Both the position numbers and the translations under genes were made by a program. Below are positions 1-9,049 of a stretch of DNA of 32,825 bases, piece after piece. Numbering within the stretch: the first letter of the stretch is position 1; each line of letters starts with the position of its first letter. The notes beneath the pieces are model-generated. The model had not been told where the DNA came from. It searched no databases and saw only the letters and a program-made list of their open reading frames with translations. The stretch is from Candidatus Kuenenia stuttgartensis (GTDB lineage Bacteria > Planctomycetota > Planctomycetia > Gemmatales > Gemmataceae): assembly GCA_945897965.1 (NCBI GenBank), contig CAMDHK010000014.1, forward strand, positions 1 to 32,825. Direction: 5' to 3'.

Positions 1-113
1 CCAAGAAGTTGTGAGGTCACCAGAGGTTGGCCCAAAGCCTTGAGATGGCAAGGAACATGTTGCCCGACTCTTAAATCGACGGGGGCGAAATCAGTTTTTA
101 GCAATCCTTGCAT
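1..113 (-). CDS. possible 5' end of a truncated minus-strand CDS running off the window edge (MQGLLKTDFAPVDLRVGQHVPCHLKALGQPLVTSQLL...)
   Basis: Open frame on the minus strand from ATG at 113 to the window edge, downstream of the TetR gene; too short to recognise, no clear Shine-Dalgarno. Confidence 0.25.
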   Translation of the reverse strand, partial: MQGLLKTDFAPVDLRVGQHVPCHLKALGQPLVTSQLL

Positions 114-160
114 ATGGAGGTTCCAAAGAAAGCTGGTGAATTCTTTAATCTTAAGTTGAT

Positions 161-745
161 TCAAGTTGCTAGTGGAAGAGATTTTGAAAAGCCGTTAAGG
201 AAATGATGTACAATATCGTTGCAAAGGTGCTTTTGTCTGGGTTTTTGGCCAAATCTAATGATAGCCCGGAGCCCGCCTAAAAGGATGAGGGAAGATTCCT
301 TTGGGTTTTGAATGATGAATTCTTTTTGATCTTCTGCCTGTTTAAATAACGATTCCACGAGTTGGATTACATTCCAGCGAGTTTCTTGCCAAGGAAATTC
401 AACCGAAGTTCGTTGAAATGCCTCTGCATGAAGAATAAGGTCAAACAAATGGGGCCTTGCATCAAAAAGATTGATGGATGTTTCAAGAATAACAATAAGC
501 TTGTTTTTGCATGAAACTTCAACTTCCACGGCATTTTCGATGAGTTTCATAAGTTCAGTGGAAGCATCTTTAAGAAGGGCAGCATAGAGTTCTTCTTTGT
601 TTTTAAAATAGCGATAAATGGTGCCTTTCCCTACCCCAGCCCCAAGGGCAATATCATCCATGAGGACTTCGTGGAATCGTTTAGAGGCAAACATAACCTC
701 TGCAGCGGCTAAGATTTTCTCTTGTGGGGGCGCAGAATTTATACT
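161..745 (-). CDS. TetR/AcrR family transcriptional regulator
   Basis: N-terminal HTH: EKILAAAEVMFASKRFHEVLMDDIALGAGVGKGTIYRYFKNKEELYAAL. ORF extends to 793, but the Met at 745 (MSINSAPPQEK) fits the promoter layout better. Confidence 0.93.
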   Translation of the reverse strand, partial: SINSAPPQEKILAAAEVMFASKRFHEVLMDDIALGAGVGKGTIYRYFKNKEELYAALLKDASTELMKLIENAVEVEVSCKNKLIVILETSINLFDARPHLFDLILHAEAFQRTSVEFPWQETRWNVIQLVESLFKQAEDQKEFIIQNPKESSLILLGGLRAIIRFGQKPRQKHLCNDIVHHFLNGFSKSLPLAT

Positions 746-772
746 CATTTCGAAAACCTTGAAACTAGATGA

Positions 773-801
773 TTGACTAGTGATTAAATTCAATTTAGAA
801 T
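773..801 (+). promoter_or_regulatory. sigma70-like promoter for the RND efflux operon (TTGACT - 17 bp - TAGAAT)
   Basis: TTGACT at 773-778, 17-bp spacer, TAGAAT at 796-801, 5/6 matches in each box. Confidence 0.6.
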
Positions 802-804
802 AGA

Positions 805-818
805 ACTGACCGGTCAGT
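805..818. promoter_or_regulatory. putative TetR-family operator, perfect palindrome ACTGACCGGTCAGT
   Basis: Perfect 14-bp dyad in the divergent TetR/RND intergenic region, just downstream of the + strand -10 box. Confidence 0.8.
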
Positions 819-895
819 CAATACTTTATCACCTACCGCGGTGGCTTTCAATAGCCTTGGCTTTTAATAGCCTTGTACAACGGAGATTCTTTCTG

Positions 896-2212
896 ATGTT
901 TCTTTGTAAGTACTTTCTTTGCGTTTCCAATTTCCGTGCCCTTGTGGTTTTATCTCTATTTGTAATTCTATTTTCTGGATGTTCTAAGCAAGGTCTGGAA
1001 GCTCCTAAAGGTGGTTCCGAAGTCCGTCCTTCCCAAATGAAACTCAAGCGCAAAATTGAGCTCTATAAAATCCAAAAGCAACCTTTTCAAGCTACCTTGG
1101 AAACCGTTGGGCACCTTGAGGCTGAAGGACAGACTGATATTGCCGCAGGTGTTAGCGGTGTCGTTGATGATGTTTTATTTCGTGAAGGCCAATGGGTGGA
1201 TCGTGATACTTTATTGGTCCGGATTGATCAAAAGAGACATAAGGCCAATTATGATTCCGCTCTCGCAATGGAAAAAAAGGCTGAGACTGCATTTGTTTTA
1301 AGTCGTGATCTTGAAGGGTTGACTCGCCTTGCAGGAATTGGAAGTTCGTCAGAAGATCGGGTTCGAGCCGCAGGAAATTCGAAACTTGCAGAAGCAGAAG
1401 CGTTACAATCCAGAGCCGCTAGGCAACTCGCAGAAAATAATTTTAATCGCTCTCAGGTTAAGGCGCCTTATTCGGGGCAAATCAACCAACGCAAGGTTAC
1501 CGTTGGTAGCTATCTTGAAGATAAAACCGTGATCGCAACAATTGCCAACTTAAGTCGAATTCGCCTGGTGGGATATATCCCTGAAAAATCTGCGCCTAGT
1601 TTAAGAGCTTTATTAGATAAAGAAGAGTTTCTTAGGTCTGCATGTTTGATTTCGAACACTTTGATTTCACCTTTTAATGCTCTTACGATTTCCGCAGCAG
1701 ATGCTTCTTCCATGTTGCCTTTTGGTTATGAAATGCGATTTACTCTTCGTGCTTTGCCTCGGGAAAATCTTACTGCCCGATTGTTTTTCATCAGTTCGGT
1801 TGCAAGCCCGGACACCCACATGTTTGAATGTAAGGGAATGATTGATCAATCCGTATTTTCGTCGCAGTTGAGGCCGGGATATACAGCAAAAATCATATGT
1901 GATCTTCCTGGTAAAAAAGATGCCTTAGTGGTTCCTGAGGAAGCTGTTCGCGCTAGTGAAAAAGGGTTTATAATTTTTCAACCAATGCCCAGAGTTACTG
2001 CTGACGGATCCGTTGAGTGGATCGCAAAGCCCAGAACATTGCAACTTGGTTTAAGAAAGCCCGGAGTTGTCGAAGTCTTGGAAGGTGTAGGGGAGGGCGA
2101 TTGGATTGTTCGCAAAGGCGCCGATGCCCTTGAAGAGGGAACTCCCGTAGATGTGCCAAAGGCAATGGAAGAAGAGTTGTTGAAAAAGTTTAAGGAAGCT
2201 AAAAGTAAGTAA
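896..2212 (+). CDS. RND efflux periplasmic adaptor (HlyD/MFP family), probable lipoprotein
   Basis: Signal peptide with lipobox-like LFSGC, biotinyl-lipoyl-like segments (VSGVVDDVLFREGQWVDRDTLLVRID; VKAPYSGQINQRKVTVGSYL). ORF opens at 857; Met at 896 gives a better signal peptide. Confidence 0.9.
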   Translation: MFLCKYFLCVSNFRALVVLSLFVILFSGCSKQGLEAPKGGSEVRPSQMKLKRKIELYKIQKQPFQATLETVGHLEAEGQTDIAAGVSGVVDDVLFREGQWVDRDTLLVRIDQKRHKANYDSALAMEKKAETAFVLSRDLEGLTRLAGIGSSSEDRVRAAGNSKLAEAEALQSRAARQLAENNFNRSQVKAPYSGQINQRKVTVGSYLEDKTVIATIANLSRIRLVGYIPEKSAPSLRALLDKEEFLRSACLISNTLISPFNALTISAADASSMLPFGYEMRFTLRALPRENLTARLFFISSVASPDTHMFECKGMIDQSVFSSQLRPGYTAKIICDLPGKKDALVVPEEAVRASEKGFIIFQPMPRVTADGSVEWIAKPRTLQLGLRKPGVVEVLEGVGEGDWIVRKGADALEEGTPVDVPKAMEEELLKKFKEAKSK

Positions 2213-2233
2213 CCAATACCTGTTTGGTGGATA

Positions 2234-5200
2234 ATGACCCTTTCTGATTTAAGTATTAAAAATCCTGTGTTTGCAGTTATGATCAGTGCCGCACTCGTGG
2301 TTTTTGGTGCTATTGCCTATCGTGGTTTGGGGATCAGCCAATTTCCTGAACTTGATTTTCCGGTTGTTAGTATTAACACCACTAGAGAATCTGCTTCACC
2401 AGAGACAATGGATTATGATGTTACCGATATTATTGAGGATGCTGTTTCAAGCGTTGAAGGCATAGATTACATCCAGTCTCAAAGTTTGCAGGGATCTGCA
2501 GTAACCACGGTGTTTTTTCGGCTTGAAAGAAATATTGATGCAGCGATGCAGGATGTGCAAAATGCTGTTTCTTCTGCTATGAACAGATTGCCCACAGATA
2601 TAGACCCACCTGTTATTTCGAAAGTTAATTTCAATAAGTTTCCGATTATTTGGCTGGGCATTCATGGGCAGAAGCCTCTTCCTGAAATCAATCGCTTTGT
2701 AAATGATATTCTTAAGCAGCAAATTCAAACAATTCCGGGTTGTGGTGGAGTGATGTATGGTGGCTTGCGCCCTAGGAATATGCGCATTTGGATCGATCAG
2801 GAAAAACTAGAGGCCTTTCATATTGATGCATTGGATGTTTTTCGTGCGCTGCAGGCTGAGCATGTCGAGAAACCCGCTGGTTATCTAAAATCAGATAAAC
2901 GAGAAATTAATGTAAGGCTAATGGGCGAAGCGAAGACCCCTAAAGAATTTGCTAGTTTGCCAGTTATTTCAAAACCAGATGGCTCGATTGTTACTTTGGG
3001 TGATGTTGCAATTATTGAAGATGGTATGACCGACCGAAGGTCTTTTGCGAGATTCAATAAGGAAACAACCGTTGGCGTTGGCGTAATGCGAGCAACAGGG
3101 GCTAATGTTGTTCAAGTTTGCGAAGAAGTAAAACGAAGGCTACCAATTTTGCGTGCCCTTGCGCCCGAGGGTGTTGAGATAGGCATATCAACCGATTTCT
3201 CGTTGTTTATCAAAGATGATATCGAGGAAGTTAAACATTCACTTGTCATGGGGGTTGTGCTCACCGCATTAGTTGCGTTGATGTTTTTAGGGTCTATGAG
3301 TTCTACCTTGAATGTTTGTGTATCGATCCCGGTTTCCATCATGGGGACATTTGTTGTCATGAAGTATCTTGGATTTACTTTAAATTTTATGACACTTCTT
3401 GGACTTTCGCTTTCTGTAGGGGTGGTGGTGGATGATGCTATTTTGGTGCTCGAAAACATTTACAGGCGCATGGAGAATGGAGAAACCCGGTTTCAAGCAG
3501 CTTTTAATGGGTCTAATGAGATTTCGTTTGCTGCATTGGCCTCTACACTTTCAATCGTGGCAATTTTTATTCCTGTTGCATTTATGCAGGGCGTAGTCGG
3601 ACAGTTTTTCTTTCAGTTTGGCATTACGGTTACGGTTGCAGTTTTAATTTCTCTGGTTGTTTCGTTGACAATAACACCGATGCTCTCCTCTTTGTTTTTA
3701 AAGCTTCATAAAGAGGTTTTAATCAAACCGCCCACTATGCGGGGGGCGATATCTTTGCCAATTAATCTCTTCAGATACACATGGTGGGGTGCAGACAAAT
3801 ATGTTGTTTATCCCCTTTTGGTTTTTCCTACTCATGTGGTGATGAGTTTTATGGAATTCGTTTACAAGAGGGTTCTTCGATTCGCTGTTGATTATCCGGT
3901 CGTCATTCTTCCCATAGCTTTTAGCTTTGCCTGTTCACTTGGCTTTTTAGTTACAGGCTTGAAAATTCCCCTTCCTCCTTGGCTTAGTGCTAAAATTGGC
4001 ACCCCAGCTATTGTGATCAAGCCCATAGGAACAGAACTCGTTCCTAGCGAGGATCAAAATCGTTTTGTCATTAGTTTGATTTGTCCGGTTGGGGTTAGCA
4101 TTGATTATGTTGAGGAAATGATTGGTAAGTGTGAAAATGTTCTTGTCAATTTGAAAGATCCTGTGACGGGCGCTGAAATTATTGCTGCGATGTTTTCTTC
4201 GATTTCTATTCGACCCGGGATGCTTATTTCTGAAGGGGTTGTTTTTATCAGATTAGTTTCCTCTATGGATCGAACTTTGACTCAGACTCAAATCATTCAA
4301 GATGTTAGGAAAAAGCTTTCGGCTCTTGCGGGAGTTAGGCCAATTGTTTTAGATCTTTCCACTCAGGGTTTTACTCCCACTAGGGGTTTCCCTATCGATT
4401 TTGCAATTCAGGGGCCCGAGTGGAAAACGGTTGTTGAGTATGCCGAAAAAGTTCGTCTTCGCATGATTGAAAGCGGCATGGTTGCTGATGTTAATTCAGA
4501 CTATCGGCCTGGTATGCCTGAGGAACAGCTTTTTCCCGATCGTGATAAAGCAACAGAGATGAATGTACCCATTAAGAAACTTGCATTTCTTTTGAATGTA
4601 GCTTTTGGGGGTGTGCGCAATGGTCGATTTACTGATGAAGATAAACGATATGATGTTCGGATGAGGCTTTTGGAGAATCAGCGTGATACGCCAGATCTTT
4701 TAAGCCAATTGAACATCAGGCAAGAAATTCCTTTATCTGCAGGGGTTAATCCGCCAACAATTCCCATCAATGATATTAGTCAGCATAGAACTGTTTCGAC
4801 CCTGCCGTTGATTAACCGTTATAATCATTTGCGCAAGATAGAAATTACTGCCAACATGAGCCCAGGTGTTTCACAGGGAGAATCCATTGCTCGATGCAAA
4901 CAGATTGCTGAAGATGTTCGGGAAGAAATGGAACTCCCTCCAAGTTATCGTTCTGTTCAATTAGGGAATGCCAAGGCGATGGCGCAAACCATTGATAGCA
5001 TGTGGCGATCACTTGTGTTTGGTTTTTTGGTGGCGTATATGATTCTTGGAATCCAGTTTAATTCTTTTGTTCATCCATTAACTGTTTTGTGGGCAGTGCC
5101 TTTTGGTGTTACGGGCGGACTTCTTGTGCTTTGGCTTTGTGGAGATACGCTCAATCTTATGAGTATGATTGGTTTAGTTCTTCTTGCTGGGTTGGTTAAA

Positions 5201-5587
5201 AAGAATTCGATCATTCTGGTGGATTGTGCGAATCATTTTCGTGAAGCTGGCAAAAATGCCAGAGAATCAATGTTGGAAGCTGGCTTTGTTCGCCTAAGGC
5301 CAATTATGATGACTTCTCTTGCTACCATTGCTGGGGTTGTACCGCTTGCATTTGGCTTTGGTGCTGGTGCTGAAAACAGAGGGCCACTTGCTAGAAGTGT
5401 TATTGGTGGAATTTTTCTTTCTACCTTGATTACGCTCATCGTTGTTCCTTCGTTTTATGTTCTTCTTGAAAAAATAAACCATTGGCTTAACTCATTATCC
5501 AAGGGGGTTAAGGCTTCACCGGTTCTTCCGCCTGCTTCTAATATCAAACAATCTAATCAAGCTGCATTGCAGCCCATCGAGGTTTGA
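2234..5587 (+). CDS. RND efflux permease (AcrB/MdtB family), copy 1
   Basis: SIKNPVFAVM start, GVVVDDAILVLENIYR (TM4 Asp-Asp), GLVKKNSIILVD (TM10 Lys), RLRPIMMTSLATIAG. Confidence 0.96.
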   Translation: MTLSDLSIKNPVFAVMISAALVVFGAIAYRGLGISQFPELDFPVVSINTTRESASPETMDYDVTDIIEDAVSSVEGIDYIQSQSLQGSAVTTVFFRLERNIDAAMQDVQNAVSSAMNRLPTDIDPPVISKVNFNKFPIIWLGIHGQKPLPEINRFVNDILKQQIQTIPGCGGVMYGGLRPRNMRIWIDQEKLEAFHIDALDVFRALQAEHVEKPAGYLKSDKREINVRLMGEAKTPKEFASLPVISKPDGSIVTLGDVAIIEDGMTDRRSFARFNKETTVGVGVMRATGANVVQVCEEVKRRLPILRALAPEGVEIGISTDFSLFIKDDIEEVKHSLVMGVVLTALVALMFLGSMSSTLNVCVSIPVSIMGTFVVMKYLGFTLNFMTLLGLSLSVGVVVDDAILVLENIYRRMENGETRFQAAFNGSNEISFAALASTLSIVAIFIPVAFMQGVVGQFFFQFGITVTVAVLISLVVSLTITPMLSSLFLKLHKEVLIKPPTMRGAISLPINLFRYTWWGADKYVVYPLLVFPTHVVMSFMEFVYKRVLRFAVDYPVVILPIAFSFACSLGFLVTGLKIPLPPWLSAKIGTPAIVIKPIGTELVPSEDQNRFVISLICPVGVSIDYVEEMIGKCENVLVNLKDPVTGAEIIAAMFSSISIRPGMLISEGVVFIRLVSSMDRTLTQTQIIQDVRKKLSALAGVRPIVLDLSTQGFTPTRGFPIDFAIQGPEWKTVVEYAEKVRLRMIESGMVADVNSDYRPGMPEEQLFPDRDKATEMNVPIKKLAFLLNVAFGGVRNGRFTDEDKRYDVRMRLLENQRDTPDLLSQLNIRQEIPLSAGVNPPTIPINDISQHRTVSTLPLINRYNHLRKIEITANMSPGVSQGESIARCKQIAEDVREEMELPPSYRSVQLGNAKAMAQTIDSMWRSLVFGFLVAYMILGIQFNSFVHPLTVLWAVPFGVTGGLLVLWLCGDTLNLMSMIGLVLLAGLVKKNSIILVDCANHFREAGKNARESMLEAGFVRLRPIMMTSLATIAGVVPLAFGFGAGAENRGPLARSVIGGIFLSTLITLIVVPSFYVLLEKINHWLNSLSKGVKASPVLPPASNIKQSNQAALQPIEV

Positions 5588-5594
5588 AAACACT

Positions 5595-8500
5595 ATGAGT
5601 TTGCCTGCTTTAAGTATTCGAAACCCTGTGTTTGCTGTCATGGTTTCTGCTGCGATGATCATTTTCGGATGGCTCGGCTATCAAGGCTTGGGGGTTAGTC
5701 AGTTTCCTGAAATTGATTTTCCCGTTGTTAGCATTGCGGTTACTAGAGAAGCAGCTTCGCCCGATATCATGGATGGGGATATTACTGATGTTGTTGAAGA
5801 CGCAGTGGCTAGTGTGGAGGGTGTTGACTATATCATGTCCCGCAGCATGGAGGGCATCAGCCTTGTCACCGTTTATTTCAGGCTTGAAAGAAATATTGAT
5901 GTTGCAATGCAAGATGTTCAAAATGCGGTGAGTGCTGCTAGGCGAAGGTTGCCTGTCGATATAGATCCCCCAGTGATAACCAAAGTTAACCCTAATAATC
6001 TTCCTGTGATGTGGCTGACATTATCTGGGAGCGCCCCGCTGCATCGAATCAGTGATTTTGCGGAGAAAGAGCTCAAGCAAGAAATTGCTGCAATTGCCGA
6101 AGTTGGTGGTGTTCAATTTGCGGGTTTACAGGCACGATCCATCCGAATCTGGGTTGATCGAGATAAGCTTACAAGTTTCAATCTTGCTGCAGATGATGTC
6201 AGGCAGGCAATTCTGAAACAACATGCTGAAATGCCTGCGGGGTATATTCAAAGCAAAATGGTGGAGTTTAATCTTCGAACCATGGGCGAAGCTTATTCTG
6301 TAAATGAATTTCGAAAGCTTTTGGTTACGCAAAGAGATGGGCAGCATATTCTTCTTGAAGATCTTGCGGTGGTTGAAGATGGAATGGAAGACCGAAGAAG
6401 CTTGGCTAGATTTAATCGCATGCCTGCAATTGCTGTTGGAATTCGAAAAGCAATTGGCGGAAATTTGGTGGGCTTGTGTGAGAATGTAAAGAAGGAGTTG
6501 CCTCGGTTGCGAAAAATGTTACCTCCTGGTGTTGAGCTTAATGTGCCTGTCGATTCCTCGGTTTTTGTAAAGGAAAACATAGATGAATTAAAACTAACCC
6601 TAATGCTTGGTGTGCTATTTACAGGAGTTGTTTGTTATTTGTTTCTTGGATCGATTGGCACAACGGTGAATATTTGTCTTTCCATTCCAACATCCTTAAT
6701 CGGAACATTTTTCTTCATCAATTACGGGGTGAAGTTTTTTGGTTGGCCTCCCTTTACCATCAATTTGATGACACTTCTTGGCCTTTCTCTTTCTGTTGGT
6801 GTTGTTGTTGATGATGCAATCTTGGTGCTTGAAAATATTTACAGACTTAGGGAAAAAGGTTTGTCAATGATCGATGCTGCTTTACAGGGAGCAAACGAAA
6901 TTAGCTTTGCTGCCATTGCCTCCACCTTTTCCATTGCTGCGATTTTTCTTCCCGTTGCCTTCATGTCGGGAACCATAGGTAGATTTTTCTTTCAGTTTGG
7001 CGTCACAGTTAGTGTGGCTGTCATTCTATCGCTCGTGTGTGCTTTAACCCTCACCCCCATGCTTAGTGCTTTTTTTCTCAAGCTTGCTCATGAGGAAGAA
7101 AAGGCCCCGCGCCCAATTCATATCGTCCTTGTTTTGTTGATTAGTTTGATGATTCAAATCCCTTTGATGATTTTAAAACTTTTTGCAGCGACCGGTTCCA
7201 TGCTCGAATCTTATTGCTGGCCCGTCAAGTTCTTCTTTAAATACCTAGGTAATTCCTTGCCCATGTTTCTTGACCCTTTTCAGTTTCTTTCTGGAAAACA
7301 AGCATGGATGGCTTTTTCCTTAGAAGTTGTTCTCGAGGTTTTGGTTATTGTTTTGTTTGTACGCTATTTTAAATTGGGGCTCTGGGCTGTTCAATTTTAT
7401 ATTTTAAAGCCATTGTTTTTGACCCCTACAGACTGGGCTTTGAATCTTACAACATCTGCTTATTCCAGGTTGTTGGGGTACTCACTTAAACATACTAATC
7501 TTGTTCTTGTCTTGGGGGTTTTCATAGCCTTGGCAACTGGCCTTTTTTTGGGAATTGGAATATTAGGTCAGGAACTTGTTCCTAGCGAAGACCAGAGCAG
7601 ATTACTAGTTCATGTGGTTGCCCCGGTTGGTGCTAGCATTGATGAAATTGGAAATTTGCTTGGCCGCTGTGAAACTATTCTTTCTGATCGGGATGAAGTG
7701 GCGGGAATTATGACTGCAGTTGCAACCGAATCGGGCTTATTGATGAATGAAGCTGATATTTTTGTTCAGCTTGTTCCCCGATCTGACCGCTCGCTGACAC
7801 AGCAGCAACTTGGCCCTTTAATCCGAAAAGAACTCATGCAAGTTGAAGATGTACGGGTTGTGGTTCGAGATCAATCGACCGAAGGTTTTACGCCTCAGCG
7901 CGGTGACCCGATTGATTTTTCCATTCAAGGGGATTGGAAAATTCTACCCGATGTCGGCCGTAAAATTATTGATTCGATGAATTACTCTTTGACCAAAAAT
8001 AATCTACCTTTGCTTACCGATATAGATATGGATTATAGGCCCGGTATGCCTGAAGTTCAGGTTACTCCAGATCGCGAAAAACTTGCATTATTGGGCATGC
8101 CTGTTTCCCGCCTTGCTGAAAGTATCAGCCTTCTTGTTGGGGGCGAACGCGTTGGAAGATTTACCGATAAGGGCAGGCGTTATGATGTCCGGGTCCGGTT
8201 CCAAGAACAAGAACGAACCTCGCCTGAAAATCTTCTTCTTATGACTCTCAGAGCAGGCGATAACAAGCTTGTTACTGTTGAGGATGTCGTGCAAGAACTC
8301 AAAACTGTTTCAACTCTTCCTGTCATTAATCGTTACAACCATCAACGTAAAATCGAGATTACTGCCAACACTTCTGAAGGTGTTTCTCAAGGCGAAGCAA
8401 TTGCTAAATGTAAAGAACTTGCAACTGGTCTGCTTCCTGAAAATGTAACTTTAGTTGAATTAGGTAATGCGAGTGCGCTTAAAGAAACAATGACAAGCCT

Positions 8501-9029
8501 TATGTTTGCTTTGATGTTGGGTATTGTTATTGCATACATGATTTTAGGAATTCAATTTAATTCATTTATCCATCCATTTACCGTTATTCTTGCAATGCCT
8601 TTTGCGGTCACTGGCGCATTGATCACACTTTGGCTGACAGGTGATACATTAAATATGATGAGTATGATTGGATTTATTCTTCTCATGGGTTTGGTAAAAA
8701 AGAATTCAATTATTCTTGTTGATTACACCAATCAATTAAGAGAGCAGGGGATGGGCGTAGAAGAAGCCTTGGTTAATGCCTGCCCTGTTCGATTGAGGCC
8801 TATTCTTATGACATCGATCGCAACAATTGCGGGTGCAATTCCTGCAGCTTTTGGTGTCGGGCCTGGGGCCGAAACCAGGGCACCCATGGCGCGTGCTATT
8901 ATTGGTGGTATTTTGTTTTCGACTGTTGTAACTTTGTTTCTTGTTCCTGCTTTTTATCTTTTTGCTGAACGATGGCGCAGCTTCGCCAGCTTTCTCGCAA
9001 GGGTTGAGGATGGCCCCAATCCAAAATAA
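5595..9029 (+). CDS. RND efflux permease (AcrB/MdtB family), copy 2, with extended TM6-TM7 insertion
   Basis: SIRNPVFAVM, GVVVDDAILVLENIYR, GLVKKNSIILVDYTN, RLRPILMTSIATIAG; 7-bp gap from copy 1. Confidence 0.96.
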   Translation: MSLPALSIRNPVFAVMVSAAMIIFGWLGYQGLGVSQFPEIDFPVVSIAVTREAASPDIMDGDITDVVEDAVASVEGVDYIMSRSMEGISLVTVYFRLERNIDVAMQDVQNAVSAARRRLPVDIDPPVITKVNPNNLPVMWLTLSGSAPLHRISDFAEKELKQEIAAIAEVGGVQFAGLQARSIRIWVDRDKLTSFNLAADDVRQAILKQHAEMPAGYIQSKMVEFNLRTMGEAYSVNEFRKLLVTQRDGQHILLEDLAVVEDGMEDRRSLARFNRMPAIAVGIRKAIGGNLVGLCENVKKELPRLRKMLPPGVELNVPVDSSVFVKENIDELKLTLMLGVLFTGVVCYLFLGSIGTTVNICLSIPTSLIGTFFFINYGVKFFGWPPFTINLMTLLGLSLSVGVVVDDAILVLENIYRLREKGLSMIDAALQGANEISFAAIASTFSIAAIFLPVAFMSGTIGRFFFQFGVTVSVAVILSLVCALTLTPMLSAFFLKLAHEEEKAPRPIHIVLVLLISLMIQIPLMILKLFAATGSMLESYCWPVKFFFKYLGNSLPMFLDPFQFLSGKQAWMAFSLEVVLEVLVIVLFVRYFKLGLWAVQFYILKPLFLTPTDWALNLTTSAYSRLLGYSLKHTNLVLVLGVFIALATGLFLGIGILGQELVPSEDQSRLLVHVVAPVGASIDEIGNLLGRCETILSDRDEVAGIMTAVATESGLLMNEADIFVQLVPRSDRSLTQQQLGPLIRKELMQVEDVRVVVRDQSTEGFTPQRGDPIDFSIQGDWKILPDVGRKIIDSMNYSLTKNNLPLLTDIDMDYRPGMPEVQVTPDREKLALLGMPVSRLAESISLLVGGERVGRFTDKGRRYDVRVRFQEQERTSPENLLLMTLRAGDNKLVTVEDVVQELKTVSTLPVINRYNHQRKIEITANTSEGVSQGEAIAKCKELATGLLPENVTLVELGNASALKETMTSLMFALMLGIVIAYMILGIQFNSFIHPFTVILAMPFAVTGALITLWLTGDTLNMMSMIGFILLMGLVKKNSIILVDYTNQLREQGMGVEEALVNACPVRLRPILMTSIATIAGAIPAAFGVGPGAETRAPMARAIIGGILFSTVVTLFLVPAFYLFAERWRSFASFLARVEDGPNPK

Positions 9030-9049
9030 TTCTTACGAGCATTTTTTTC

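Noticed and set aside
829-1053. Antisense ORF opposite the adaptor gene start
   Set aside because: No recognisable domain; covers the operator and the adaptor start; a chance open frame.
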